DNA of 64,000 bases from Streptomyces sp. PT12 (GTDB lineage: Bacteria > Actinomycetota > Actinomycetes > Streptomycetales > Streptomycetaceae): the NCBI RefSeq assembly GCF_003311645.1, contig NZ_QEST01000131.1:42059-106058 (forward strand). The letters run 5' to 3'. The notes beneath the pieces were generated by a model. That model was not told the origin of the DNA. It did not search any database and saw only the letters and a list, made by a program, of their open reading frames with translations. Positions within the stretch are counted from its first letter, which is position 1. Each line of letters begins with the position of its first letter. Below, piece by piece: positions 52,495 through 60,521 of the stretch. The translations under genes were made by a program, and so were the position numbers.

Positions 52495-53268
52495 TCACAA
52501 CGGACCCTGAGCCGAACCCCCGGGCGCGCGGGCCGCGTTCATCAGGGCGCGGACCTCGGCCGGTCCCGTGATGCGGCGCGTGTACTCGCCCCTGCTCAGC
52601 GTTCCGCCCATCAGGGCGCGGGAGTTGCGGTGGGTCGCGGGGCTCTCGACCGTCGTCCCCGCGCTGAAGTGGATCTCCCGCGCGCCGGTCAGGCGCAGGA
52701 CGCGGGTGACGTTGCGCGCCGTCACGCCGCCGCCCGGCATCACGATGACGCGGTCGCCCGCCGCCCTGACCAGCCGGGCGAGCAGCGGCGCCCCTTCGAG
52801 CGCCGAGATCTCCTGGCCCGACGTCAAAACGCGGTCCACGCCGAGCTCGACCAGCCTCTCCAACGCCTCGAACGGCTCCCTCGCCATGTCGAACGCCCGG
52901 TGGAACGTGACCGGGCGGCCGTCGGCGGCGGAGAGCAGGCGTCGGCACACCGCCATGTCGACGGCGCCCTCGGCCGTCAGGGCGCCGAGGACGATCCCGT
53001 GCGCGCCGAGGCGGACCGCCGTTCCGATGTCGCGCACCATGGCGTCCACCTCGTAACGGTCAAAGATGAAGTCCCCGCCGCGCGGGCGGATCAGGACGTT
53101 CACCTCGATCCCTCGCGCCGCCTCGACGACCGTCTCAAGCAGACCCGCGCTCGGCGTGACGCCGCCCTCGAACAGCGCGCTGCACAGCTCGACGCGGTGC
53201 GCCCCGGCGTCCCTCGCCGTCACGGCGCCGCGCGCCGAGTCGACGCACACCTCGAAGCGCGGGCTCAC
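52495..53268 (-). CDS. cutC: CutC-family protein (copper homeostasis, TIM barrel)
   Basis: 257 residues. The start FEVCVDSARGAVTARDAGAH, then RVELCSALFEGGVTPSAGL, VNVLIRPRGGDFIF, VTFHRAFDM, RVLTSGQ and IVMPGGGVTARNV are the diagnostic strands of CutC proteins. Their role in copper handling is disputed, so the functional name is provisional. GTG 53268 begins directly before the conserved N-terminus. No copper operator or partner is visible nearby. The length is typical. Confidence 0.9.
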   Translation of the reverse strand: MSPRFEVCVDSARGAVTARDAGAHRVELCSALFEGGVTPSAGLLETVVEAARGIEVNVLIRPRGGDFIFDRYEVDAMVRDIGTAVRLGAHGIVLGALTAEGAVDMAVCRRLLSAADGRPVTFHRAFDMAREPFEALERLVELGVDRVLTSGQEISALEGAPLLARLVRAAGDRVIVMPGGGVTARNVTRVLRLTGAREIHFSAGTTVESPATHRNSRALMGGTLSRGEYTRRITGPAEVRALMNAARAPGGSAQGPL

Positions 53269-53798
53269 CGGCGCCCCGCCGCGGGGAGCGGAATCGGCCA
53301 CCCGGCCACGGCCGGGGCGAGGCCGCGCCCTGGCGGCCCGGGGGCGTTCATGGACGCGTGGCTCATCGTTCGATGGCTCATCGTTCGATTCCAGCTCCCT
53401 GCTCGGCGGGGTCCGCTGCGCGGCCGACGCCCAGGGTAAGGCCCCGGGCTGGCCGCGCCGCTGCCGGGCCGCACCCCCGGGGGCGCGGGGGAGAGTTCGC
53501 GCCGCAACGGGCCGGGGACTGCGCGGGATTGTCCTCGCGGTGCGCGGAATCGTGCCGATTCCCGCCCCTACGCTGGTCGGGCCATTCACATGGCCCGATT
53601 GGACCGAGGGACCCTCGCGTCCAGGAGGGCAAGCGCTTACCGGCCGAGGTCGCACTTCTGGGAGCCGCCCCACCTCGCGCCGTTCACACCCCTCACCGCC
53701 CCCCACATGTCCGGTGCCCCGCGCGTCCCTGCCCTTGGTCAGGCCGGGATGCCCCGTGGACTTCCCCGCACCGGACCTCGCACAGGAGAGATGAGTCC
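53269..53798. other. Regulatory gap before the pectate lyase genes
   Basis: 530 bp with no supported gene. It contains a 15-bp direct repeat (GGCTCATCGTTCGAT at 53360-53374 and 53375-53389), an inverted repeat CGGGCCAT-TCAC-ATGGCCCG (53578-53597), the AGCGCT-centred operator at 53628-53642, and a long leader to the PL9 start. The promoter probably lies near TACGCT (about 53568-53573). Confidence 0.5.
53628..53642. promoter_or_regulatory. LacI-type operator before the pectate lyases
   Basis: GGCAAGCGCTTACCG contains the palindromic core AAGCGCTT and the flank TTACC also seen in the operator at 33640-33654. It is about 160 bp upstream of the PL9 start. A LacI-family regulator, possibly encoded elsewhere, would bind it. 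Confidence 0.55.
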
Positions 53799-55034
53799 AT
53801 GTCACGTACCCCCGTATTCCGCCGAGCCCGTCGTCGGTACGCCGCCGCGACGGCCGTGTCACTGTCCGGCGCGATGGCCGCCTGGCTGCTGGGCGCGGGC
53901 GGCGCGGCCGGTGCCGCAGAGCCCGCAGCCGACCCCGCAGCCGCGCCCCTGGCGCAGGACGCGCTCTACGCCGCGCCCGACGGCAGCGAGAGCGCGGCCG
54001 GAACGGAGTCGGACCCCACCACGCTCACCGCCGCGCTCGACCGCGTCGCCTCGGGCGGGACGATCTATCTGCGCGGCGGTTCCTACGGCCTCGCGGAGAC
54101 GGTCACCATCCCGCAGGGCAACGACGGCACCGCCGCGGCCCGCACGACCCTGTCCGCCTACCCGGGCGAGACCCCGGTGCTCGACTTCTCGGCCCAGAGC
54201 GAGGACCCGGCGAACCGAGGGCTCGCCGTCAACGCGTCGTTCTGGCACGTCTACGGCATCGTCGTCGAACACGCGGGGGACAACGGCATCTTCGTCGGCG
54301 GCAGCGACAACGTCATCGAGCGCACGGTGACGCGCTTCAACCGCGACTCGGGGCTGCAACTCTCCCGGGCCACCTCGGACACCCCCGAAAGCGAGTGGCC
54401 CTCGAACAACCTCATCCTGAGCGCGGTCTCGCACGACAACGCCGACTCCGACGGCGAGGACGCCGACGGCTTCGCGCCCAAGCTCACGGTCGGCCCCGGC
54501 AACGTCTTCCGCCACACCGTCTCGCACAACAACATCGACGACGGCTACGACCTCTACACCAAGTCCGACACCGGCCCCATCGGGGCGGTGACCATCGAGA
54601 ACTCCCTCGCCTACGGCAACGGCACGCTCAGCGACGGCTCGCAGGCCGGGAACGGCGACCGCAACGGCTTCAAGCTCGGCGGCGAGGACATCGGCGTCGA
54701 CCACGTCCTGCGCGACAACATCGCCGCCGACAACGGCAAGCACGGCTTCACCTACAACCGCAACACCGGCTCGATGGCGGTGTCGGGCAACGTCAGCGTC
54801 GGCAGCGCCGAGCGCAACTTCAACTTCGACGGCGGCTCGTCGGTGTTCCGGGACAACGTCTCGTGCGACAGCGGCTCCAACGACAGGACGATCGGCGACG
54901 CCGACTCATCCAACCAGTTCTGGTCGGGCGAGAACGGCCCCGCGTGCTCCGCCTACGCGGGCCAGCTCGACTGGTCCTTCGCCGAGGACGGCAGCCTGCG
55001 GGTGACGTTCGGCGGCGCCCAGGTCATCAACTGA
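53799..55034 (+). CDS. Secreted pectate lyase, PL9-type right-handed beta-helix
   Basis: 411 residues. A signal peptide (about 1-40, after RRARRRYAA) leads to a beta-helix with repeated Asn-rich coils. Family signatures are ALDRVASGGTIYLRGGSY, DADGFAPKLTVGPGNVFRHT, DDGYDLYTKSDTGPIG and NGFKLGGEDIG; PL9 enzymes use Lys as catalytic base and bind calcium through acidic residues such as those in DGYD. It cleaves polygalacturonate outside the cell. ATG 53799 has AGGAGAG upstream. A PL1 gene follows after 44 bp. Confidence 0.88.
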   Translation: MSRTPVFRRARRRYAAATAVSLSGAMAAWLLGAGGAAGAAEPAADPAAAPLAQDALYAAPDGSESAAGTESDPTTLTAALDRVASGGTIYLRGGSYGLAETVTIPQGNDGTAAARTTLSAYPGETPVLDFSAQSEDPANRGLAVNASFWHVYGIVVEHAGDNGIFVGGSDNVIERTVTRFNRDSGLQLSRATSDTPESEWPSNNLILSAVSHDNADSDGEDADGFAPKLTVGPGNVFRHTVSHNNIDDGYDLYTKSDTGPIGAVTIENSLAYGNGTLSDGSQAGNGDRNGFKLGGEDIGVDHVLRDNIAADNGKHGFTYNRNTGSMAVSGNVSVGSAERNFNFDGGSSVFRDNVSCDSGSNDRTIGDADSSNQFWSGENGPACSAYAGQLDWSFAEDGSLRVTFGGAQVIN

Positions 55035-55078
55035 CCGGTCCCACACCCTTTATCGTCAAGACGAAAGGCGAGCCGAGC

Positions 55079-56179
55079 ATGAAACGATCATTCGCGCTGC
55101 GATTCCACGCGCTGCTGGCCCTGATGGCCGTCGCGGTCGCGACCGGCGTGGTGCTCTCCACCTCCGAGGCATCGGCGGCGGCGGGCACCGCCACCGGCTA
55201 CGCGAGCCAGAACGGCGGCACCACGGGAGGCGCGGGCGGGCAAACGGTCAGGGCCACCACGGGCACCGCGATCCACACGGCCCTGTGCGAGCGGGCGAGC
55301 GCCGACACCCCGATCATCATCGAGGTCGAGGGGACCATCAACCACGGCAACACCGAGAAGGTGTCGGGCGACAGCTGCAACACCGCCGCCGGGGTGATCG
55401 AGCTCAAGCAGATCAGCAACGTCTCGATCATCGGGGTCGGAAGCGGTGCCGTCTTCGACCAGCTGGGCATTCACATCCGTGAGGCCAGCAACATCATCAT
55501 CCAGAACGTGACCGTTCGGAACGTCAAGAAGTCCGGCTCGCCCACGTCCAACGGCGGCGACGCCATCGGCATGGAGAGCGACGTCCGCAACGTCTGGGTC
55601 GACCATGTCACCCTCGAGGCGTCGGGCGGCGAGTCCGAGGGCTTCGACGGCCTCTTCGACATGAAGGACAACACCCAGTATGTGACGCTTTCCTACAGCA
55701 TCCTGCGCAACTCAGGGCGCGGAGGGCTCGTCGGGTCGAGCGAGAGCGACCGCTCCAACGGCTTCATCACCTACCACCACAACCTGTACGAGAACATCGA
55801 CTCCCGCACGCCCCTGCTGCGCGGCGGCACGGCCCACATCTACAACAACCACTATGTGAACCTCTACGAGTCGGGCATCAACTCCCGCGCGGGGGCCAGC
55901 GCCAGGGTGGACAACAACTACTTCGAGGACTCCAAGGACGTCCTCGGCACGTTCTACACCGACGAGGCCGGATACTGGCAGGTCAACGACAACATCTTCG
56001 ACAATGTGACCTGGTCGAGCCCGGGCGAGGACAACAACCCCGCGGGCCCCGACCCGCAGTCCACCACCACGGTCAGCATCCCCTACTCCTACACCCTCGA
56101 CGACGCGGCGTGCGTGCCGGGCGTCGTGAGCGAGACGGCGGGCGCCAACAAGGGCCTGCGTGAGTCGGACGGCTGCTGA
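55079..56179 (+). CDS. Secreted pectate lyase, PL1
   Basis: 366 residues. The signal peptide ends at about Ala33 (SEASA). The PL1 parallel beta-helix shows VSIIGVGSGAVFDQLGIHIR, NVWVDHVTLEASGG, GLFDMKDNTQYVTLSYSI and HHNLYENIDSRTPLLRGGTA, with the catalytic Arg in the last segment and the calcium-binding Asp in DGLFD. It should act with the PL9 enzyme on pectin. The 44-bp gap and a shared strong terminator downstream suggest a bicistronic unit. Confidence 0.93.
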   Translation: MKRSFALRFHALLALMAVAVATGVVLSTSEASAAAGTATGYASQNGGTTGGAGGQTVRATTGTAIHTALCERASADTPIIIEVEGTINHGNTEKVSGDSCNTAAGVIELKQISNVSIIGVGSGAVFDQLGIHIREASNIIIQNVTVRNVKKSGSPTSNGGDAIGMESDVRNVWVDHVTLEASGGESEGFDGLFDMKDNTQYVTLSYSILRNSGRGGLVGSSESDRSNGFITYHHNLYENIDSRTPLLRGGTAHIYNNHYVNLYESGINSRAGASARVDNNYFEDSKDVLGTFYTDEAGYWQVNDNIFDNVTWSSPGEDNNPAGPDPQSTTTVSIPYSYTLDDAACVPGVVSETAGANKGLRESDGC

Positions 56180-56198
56180 CCCAGGACCAGGACCAGGA

Positions 56199-56244
56199 CC
56201 AAGCCCCGGTCCCCGGCCACGCGAGGCCGGGGACCGGGGCTTGG
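56199..56244. terminator. Terminator after the pectate lyase pair
   Basis: A perfect 20-bp stem (5' arm 56199-56218, beginning CCAAGCCCCGG; 3' arm 56225-56244) with the 6-nt loop ACGCGA. It begins 19 bp after the PL1 stop and is preceded by a short CCAGGA tandem repeat. One of the most stable hairpins in the window. Confidence 0.9.
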
Positions 56245-56419
56245 CTCCCCGGCCGCCGGGTTGGCCCTCACGGCCCGTGGCGGCGGTGGCCGATGAGCTG
56301 GTCGGTGACATCGGCGACGTTCCCGGCCACCCACACACCTGGCGCGGCGGTCGCCCCGCCGTTCGCGCCGCGCCCGCCGTTCGCACATTCTTGACGCGTA
56401 CATAACGCCACCGCCATCA

Positions 56420-56433
56420 TGGGAGCGCTCCCA
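56420..56433. promoter_or_regulatory. CebR box before the mannanase gene
   Basis: TGGGAGCGCTCCCA is an exact copy of the 14-bp palindrome bound by the cello-oligosaccharide repressor CebR in streptomycetes. It lies 58 bp before the GTG of the GH26 gene, so mannanase is probably induced by cellulose breakdown products. Confidence 0.88.
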
Positions 56434-56490
56434 AGTCGCTTCCCCCCCACCCCGCGGGCCCCCGCCCGCCTCCCCTTCCCGGAGGCCCCC

Positions 56491-57963
56491 GTGCCCCGTT
56501 CACCGTTTCTGGCCCGCCCCGCCCCGGTGCTCGTCCTGCTGTTCGCGCTGCTGATGGGCCTGCTCTCCGTCTCCACCGGCTCTCCCGCCGCGGCCGAGCA
56601 GCCGCCCGCCCCCGTCGTATACGAGGCGGAGGACGGCGAGCTGAACGGCGTCGTCGTCGAGTCCTCCGCCGCGGGCCACTCGGGCACCGGCTATGTCACC
56701 GGCTTCGACGCGGCCGAAGACTCCGTCACCGTCACCGTTCCCGACAGCCCGGGCGGGCTGCACGACCTGACGCTCCACTACCGTGGCCCCTACGGCGAGA
56801 AGGTGGCCTCGCTGCGCCTCAACGGCGAGGGCGCGGGCGATGTCACCCTCCCGGCCACCGACGCGTTCAGCACCGTCCCCGCCGGGCGGGTGCTGCTCGA
56901 CGAGGGCGTCAACACCCTGTCGATCGTGAGCAACTGGGGCTGGTACGAGATCGACGCCATCAGCCTCGCCCCGGCCGGGCCCCGGCCGCCCCACCAGGTC
57001 TCGGGCGTCCCGGTCGATCCCGAGGCCACCCCGGAGGCCCGCTCGCTGCTGCGCTTCCTCACCGACGGCTACGGCGAGCACGTCCTCAGCGGCCAGCAGG
57101 ACATGGCCTCCCTCCGGTGGGTCGAGGACAACGTCGGCCGCACCCCGGCCATCGCGGGGCTCGACCTGATGGACTACTCGCCCAGCCGCGTCGAGCGCGG
57201 CACCACCTCCACCGAGGTCGAGAACGCCATCGCGTGGGACGGGCGCGGCGGGATCACCACGTTCGTCTGGCACTGGAACGCCCCCACCGGGCTCATCGAC
57301 GAGCCGGGCAGGGAGTGGTGGCGCGGCTTCTACACCGACGCCACGACGTTCGACGTCGCCGCGGCGCTGGCCGACCCCGCGTCCGAGGAGTACGCGCTGC
57401 TGCTGCGCGACATCGACGCCATCGCCGAGCAGCTGCTGCGCCTCCAGGACGCCGGGATCCCGGTGCTGTGGCGGCCGCTTCACGAGGCTGAGGGCGGCTG
57501 GTTCTGGTGGGGCGCGCACGGGCCCGGGCCCGCCAAGGAGCTGTGGCGGCTGATGCACGAGCGGATGACCGAGGTCCACGGGCTACACAATCTGCTCTGG
57601 GTGTGGAACTCCGTCGACCCCGAGTGGTACCCCGGCGACGACGTCGTCGACATCGTCAGCGCCGACTCCTACCCGGCGACCGGTGACCACGGCCCTGTGA
57701 GCGCCACCTACGAGGCGCTGGTCGAGCTCGTCGGCGACGAGAAGCTGGTCGCGCTCACCGAGACCGGCTCGATCCCCGACCCCGAGCTGCTGCGGGCGTA
57801 CGAGGCGGACTGGGCCTGGTTCACCACGTGGAGCGGCGAGTTCATCCAGGACGGGGCGCACAATCCGCTGCCGTTCCTCCAGGAGGTCTATGACGACCCC
57901 GGCGTCATCACTTTGGATGAGCTGGGCGACTGGCGCTCCGCCGAGCCAGCGGCGGGGCGTTGA
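56491..57963 (+). CDS. Secreted beta-mannanase, CBM35-GH26
   Basis: 490 residues. After a signal peptide (about 1-35), a CBM35-like module (about 42-160: VVYEAEDGELNGVVVES, GTGYVTGFDAAEDS, WYEIDAISL) precedes the GH26 domain (about 175-480). The acid/base Glu lies in PVLWRPLHEAEGGWFWWG and the nucleophile Glu in LVALTETGSIPD. It cuts the backbone of mannans in plant walls. GGAGG 5 nt before GTG 56491 decides this start over ATG 56419, which overlaps the CebR box and would spoil the signal peptide. Confidence 0.93.
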   Translation: MPRSPFLARPAPVLVLLFALLMGLLSVSTGSPAAAEQPPAPVVYEAEDGELNGVVVESSAAGHSGTGYVTGFDAAEDSVTVTVPDSPGGLHDLTLHYRGPYGEKVASLRLNGEGAGDVTLPATDAFSTVPAGRVLLDEGVNTLSIVSNWGWYEIDAISLAPAGPRPPHQVSGVPVDPEATPEARSLLRFLTDGYGEHVLSGQQDMASLRWVEDNVGRTPAIAGLDLMDYSPSRVERGTTSTEVENAIAWDGRGGITTFVWHWNAPTGLIDEPGREWWRGFYTDATTFDVAAALADPASEEYALLLRDIDAIAEQLLRLQDAGIPVLWRPLHEAEGGWFWWGAHGPGPAKELWRLMHERMTEVHGLHNLLWVWNSVDPEWYPGDDVVDIVSADSYPATGDHGPVSATYEALVELVGDEKLVALTETGSIPDPELLRAYEADWAWFTTWSGEFIQDGAHNPLPFLQEVYDDPGVITLDELGDWRSAEPAAGR

Positions 57964-57985
57964 CCCGACCTTCCTCGCCTGCCCG

Positions 57986-58041
57986 ATCCTCGCCCGCCCC
58001 CTTCTCGCCCGCTCTCTTCTCGCCCGACCCCTTCTCGCCCG
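57986..58041 (+). repeat. 15-bp imperfect tandem repeats
   Basis: CTTCTCGCCCG recurs at 58001, 58016 and 58031 with a 15-bp period, plus a diverged first copy from 57986. The repeats lie in the gap between the mannanase and phosphodiesterase genes. No frame here looks coding. Confidence 0.6.
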
Positions 58042-58094
58042 GCGCGCGCCCGTCCCGCGCCGGGCGCGTGGCCGAAACGTCATGTGCGCGCCAT

Positions 58095-58110
58095 GGGAAG
58101 AGCGTTTCCC
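58095..58110. promoter_or_regulatory. LacI-like inverted repeat before the phosphodiesterase gene
   Basis: GGGAAGAGCGTTTCCC has symmetric arms GGGAA/TTCCC around a CG-containing centre. It resembles the other AGCG-centred operators here but does not match the CebR box. It is 76 bp before the ATG, and the regulator is unknown. Confidence 0.45.
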
Positions 58111-58185
58111 GGACAGTCCCCGTCCCCTGGCGCCTCACATAGTCGTGCGGATACGCCAGTCCAGGTCTCGACGGAAGGGCAGCAC

Positions 58186-59319
58186 ATGCTGGGCCACCTC
58201 AGAAGCATCCGTTTGCCGCGGCCCCGCCCGCGCGCGCTCGTGGCGGTCGCGCTCGCCGCCGCTTCGGTGGCGGCGCTCGCCGTCGCCGGGCCCGCGTCCG
58301 CGGCGGGCGGTCACGGGCAAGGGCACGGGCCCGGTCACGGGCAGGGCCACCACCGCCAGTTCGACCTCCAGGCCCACCGCGGGGGCATCGGACTGCGCGT
58401 GGAGTCCACGATCGCCTCGTTCTCCGACGCGCTCGAACTCGGCGTCAGCACCCTTGAGTTGGACGTGCAGATCACTGAGGACGGCCACGCGGTGGTGACC
58501 CACGACCGGCGGGTCGCGGGGACCAAGTGCCGCGACACCGGGCCCGCGTTCCCCGGCGACCCTGAGTATCCGTATGTCGGCAGGTACATCGTCAACCTGA
58601 CGCTCGCCCAGGTGCGCACCCTCGACTGCGGCTCGCAGACCCTGCCGCAGTACCCGGAGCAGCGGCCGAGCCCTGGGGCGCGGATGCCGTTGCTCACCGA
58701 GGTGTTCGACCTGGTCGACCGGTACCGCGCGCACCGCGTCCGGCTCAACATCGAGACCAAGGTCGAGGCGGGCGCGCCGCACGAGACGGCGCCGCGCGAG
58801 CAGTTCGTGCGGGTCGTGGCCCGCGAGGTGCGCAGGGCCCGGCTGATCGACCAGGTGACCATCCAGAGCTTCGACTGGGGCGCGCTCATGCGCATGCGCG
58901 AGGTCGAGCCGCGCCTGCCGATCATCGCGCTCACCAACGGTCAGCAGTTCCTCCAGGTCGGCCAGCCCGGGGCGTCCCCCTGGCTCGGCGGCATCGACAT
59001 CGACGACTTCGACGGCAGCCTCGTCGACGCCGCCGTCTCCTTCGGCGCGGACGCGATCTCGCCCGTGCACGGCGACCCGCAGGACGGGCAGGTGGGCCAG
59101 CCGGGCTATGTCCCCTATGTCACCGAGGAGTTGGTGGACGAGGCGCACGCCGCGGGGCTGCGGGTGATCCCGTGGACGGTGAACGACGTGGGGACGATGC
59201 ACAAGCTCATCGACGACGGTGTCGACGGCATCATCACCGACTACCCCGACCGGCTGCGGACCGTCATGGCCGAGCGCGGCTTCACGCTCCCGAAGCAGTA
59301 CCGCCCGCACCGGCACTGA
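58186..59319 (+). CDS. Secreted glycerophosphodiester phosphodiesterase
   Basis: 377 residues. A signal peptide (about 1-39, ending PASA) is followed by a His/Gly-rich linker (GGHGQGHGPGHGQGHH) and a GDPD TIM barrel. The N-terminal active-site strand reads LQAHRGGIGLRVESTIASF, followed by LELDVQITEDGHAVVTHDR; NIETK and GIITDYPDRL complete the family. It would release glycerol-3-phosphate from deacylated phospholipids or teichoic-acid material. GGAAGGG 7 nt before ATG 58186 sets the start. The 3' end overlaps the convergent flavin reductase gene by 38 bp. Confidence 0.92.
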   Translation: MLGHLRSIRLPRPRPRALVAVALAAASVAALAVAGPASAAGGHGQGHGPGHGQGHHRQFDLQAHRGGIGLRVESTIASFSDALELGVSTLELDVQITEDGHAVVTHDRRVAGTKCRDTGPAFPGDPEYPYVGRYIVNLTLAQVRTLDCGSQTLPQYPEQRPSPGARMPLLTEVFDLVDRYRAHRVRLNIETKVEAGAPHETAPREQFVRVVAREVRRARLIDQVTIQSFDWGALMRMREVEPRLPIIALTNGQQFLQVGQPGASPWLGGIDIDDFDGSLVDAAVSFGADAISPVHGDPQDGQVGQPGYVPYVTEELVDEAHAAGLRVIPWTVNDVGTMHKLIDDGVDGIITDYPDRLRTVMAERGFTLPKQYRPHRH

Positions 59320-59845
59320 ACCGTCGGGCCAGCCGGTGGTAGGCGCGGTCGTGGAAGACCAGCGGCGTGGCCTCGGGGCGCCACTCGGCCTCGATGGCCA
59401 GGAGCGAGACCAGGAAGCTGCTGCCCACCGGCGTGCGCTCGAGGACCCGGGCGCGGATCCAGGCGTGTGCCCCGTCGATCACCGGCTCGCCCGTCGGCAG
59501 CGTGGACCAGCCGCCGGCGGCGAAACGGTCCACGCCGCTGGTGGCGAAGCGGGCCGAGACGTCGTCCTGGTGCTCGGCGAGCAGGCTCACCGCGACGGTC
59601 TCGGCGACGGCGACGGCCGGTGCGCAGGACGAGGTGTCGGCCAACGAGAAGGCCAGCAGGGGTGGTTCGGCGGAGACGGAGATCACGGACGTGGCCGTGA
59701 ACCCGACGGGGCGCCCCTGGTGCCTCATGGCGACCACGGCCACGCCCGCGGGGTGCCGCCGGAAGACGGCCTTGTACTCCTCGCCGGTGAGATGGCCGGT
59801 GAGATGGCCGGTGAGGCGGTCGGCCCCGGTCCGCTCCGCCGTCAT
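59282..59845 (-). CDS. Flavin reductase-like protein (HpaC/DIM6 family)
   Basis: 187 residues of the flavin reductase split-barrel family: FRRHPAGVAVVAMRHQGRPV, GFTATSVISVSAEPPLLAFS, LLAEHQDDVSARFA, and a conserved HDRAYHRL near the end. It would supply reduced FMN or FAD to a partner monooxygenase that is not identifiable nearby. The N-terminus carries a LTGHLTGHLTG repeat. The ATG overlaps the stop of the FMN reductase gene (ATGA); the 3' end overlaps the phosphodiesterase gene. Confidence 0.88.
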   Translation of the reverse strand: MTAERTGADRLTGHLTGHLTGEEYKAVFRRHPAGVAVVAMRHQGRPVGFTATSVISVSAEPPLLAFSLADTSSCAPAVAVAETVAVSLLAEHQDDVSARFATSGVDRFAAGGWSTLPTGEPVIDGAHAWIRARVLERTPVGSSFLVSLLAIEAEWRPEATPLVFHDRAYHRLARRFSAGAGGTASGA

Positions 59846-60465
59846 CGCGGCACCTCCACGTCGGCCACGCCCGCGACGCCCGCCGCGCGGGCCAGCGCCG
59901 GGCCCGCCGTGACGAGCCAGTCGGCGATCACGGGGCCGGGCTCGGCGAGCGCCGCCTCCGTGACGACCAGGCTCCTGGCGGGCACCGTCGCCCCCAACTC
60001 CACCAGCAGCGGCCGCAGGTGGATCTCCCCGGCCAGGGCGTGCGCGGGGCCGCCCGAGACGACGAGCGGCACCGCGGTCACCCCGAGCAGCCCGTTGGCG
60101 GGGTAGAGGTCGAGGAACGCCTTCAACAGCCCGGTGTAGGCAGCCTTGTAGACCGGGGTGGCGATCACGGCGATCCGCGCGGCGGCGAGCGTGGCCAGGG
60201 CCGCGTCGGCCGCGGGGTGCTCGGGCGCCAGGATCTCGGGGGCGAACGCGGCCAGGTCGACGGTGGTCACGGTGCCGCCCGGCAGCACCTCGCGGGCGAG
60301 CGCGTCGGCCACGTTTCCGGCGAGGGCCGAAGTGCGGGATCCGGGGCGCGGATGGCCGGAGAGCGCGACGATGCGCGGGTTCGCTGGCGTCTCGGTGGTC
60401 TTGGTCGGCTTGGTGGTCTCGGCGGTCTCGGCGGTCTCGGTGGTCTCGGTGGTCTCGGTGGACAA
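59842..60465 (-). CDS. NADPH-dependent FMN reductase (SsuE/MsuE-like), TTG start
   Basis: 207 residues of flavodoxin-like fold: RIVALSGHPRPGSRT is the FMN phosphate loop, ARIAVIATPVYKAAYTGLLK-AFLDL the second flavin-binding strand and loop, and PLVVSGGPAHAL follows. The N-terminal 26 residues are a Thr/Glu repeat (TETTETTETAETAETT). The only start with a ribosome-binding site is TTG at 60465, 5 nt after AGAGGAAG. It is coupled to the flavin reductase gene and lies 56 bp after the broken GlcD gene. Such reductase pairs usually serve sulfonate or sulfone monooxygenases. Confidence 0.85.
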   Translation of the reverse strand: MSTETTETTETAETAETTKPTKTTETPANPRIVALSGHPRPGSRTSALAGNVADALAREVLPGGTVTTVDLAAFAPEILAPEHPAADAALATLAAARIAVIATPVYKAAYTGLLKAFLDLYPANGLLGVTAVPLVVSGGPAHALAGEIHLRPLLVELGATVPARSLVVTEAALAEPGPVIADWLVTAGPALARAAGVAGVADVEVPR

Positions 60466-60521
60466 GGGAACTTCCTCTCGGTGACACGGACGGTGGCGGT
60501 GGTGCGGGGTGGGCGGGCGGT

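Noticed and set aside
57961-58085. A coding gene in the 15-bp repeat stretch after the mannanase
   Set aside because: The repeat keeps several frames open, but composition is Pro/Ser/Leu-rich low complexity without start signal or bias.
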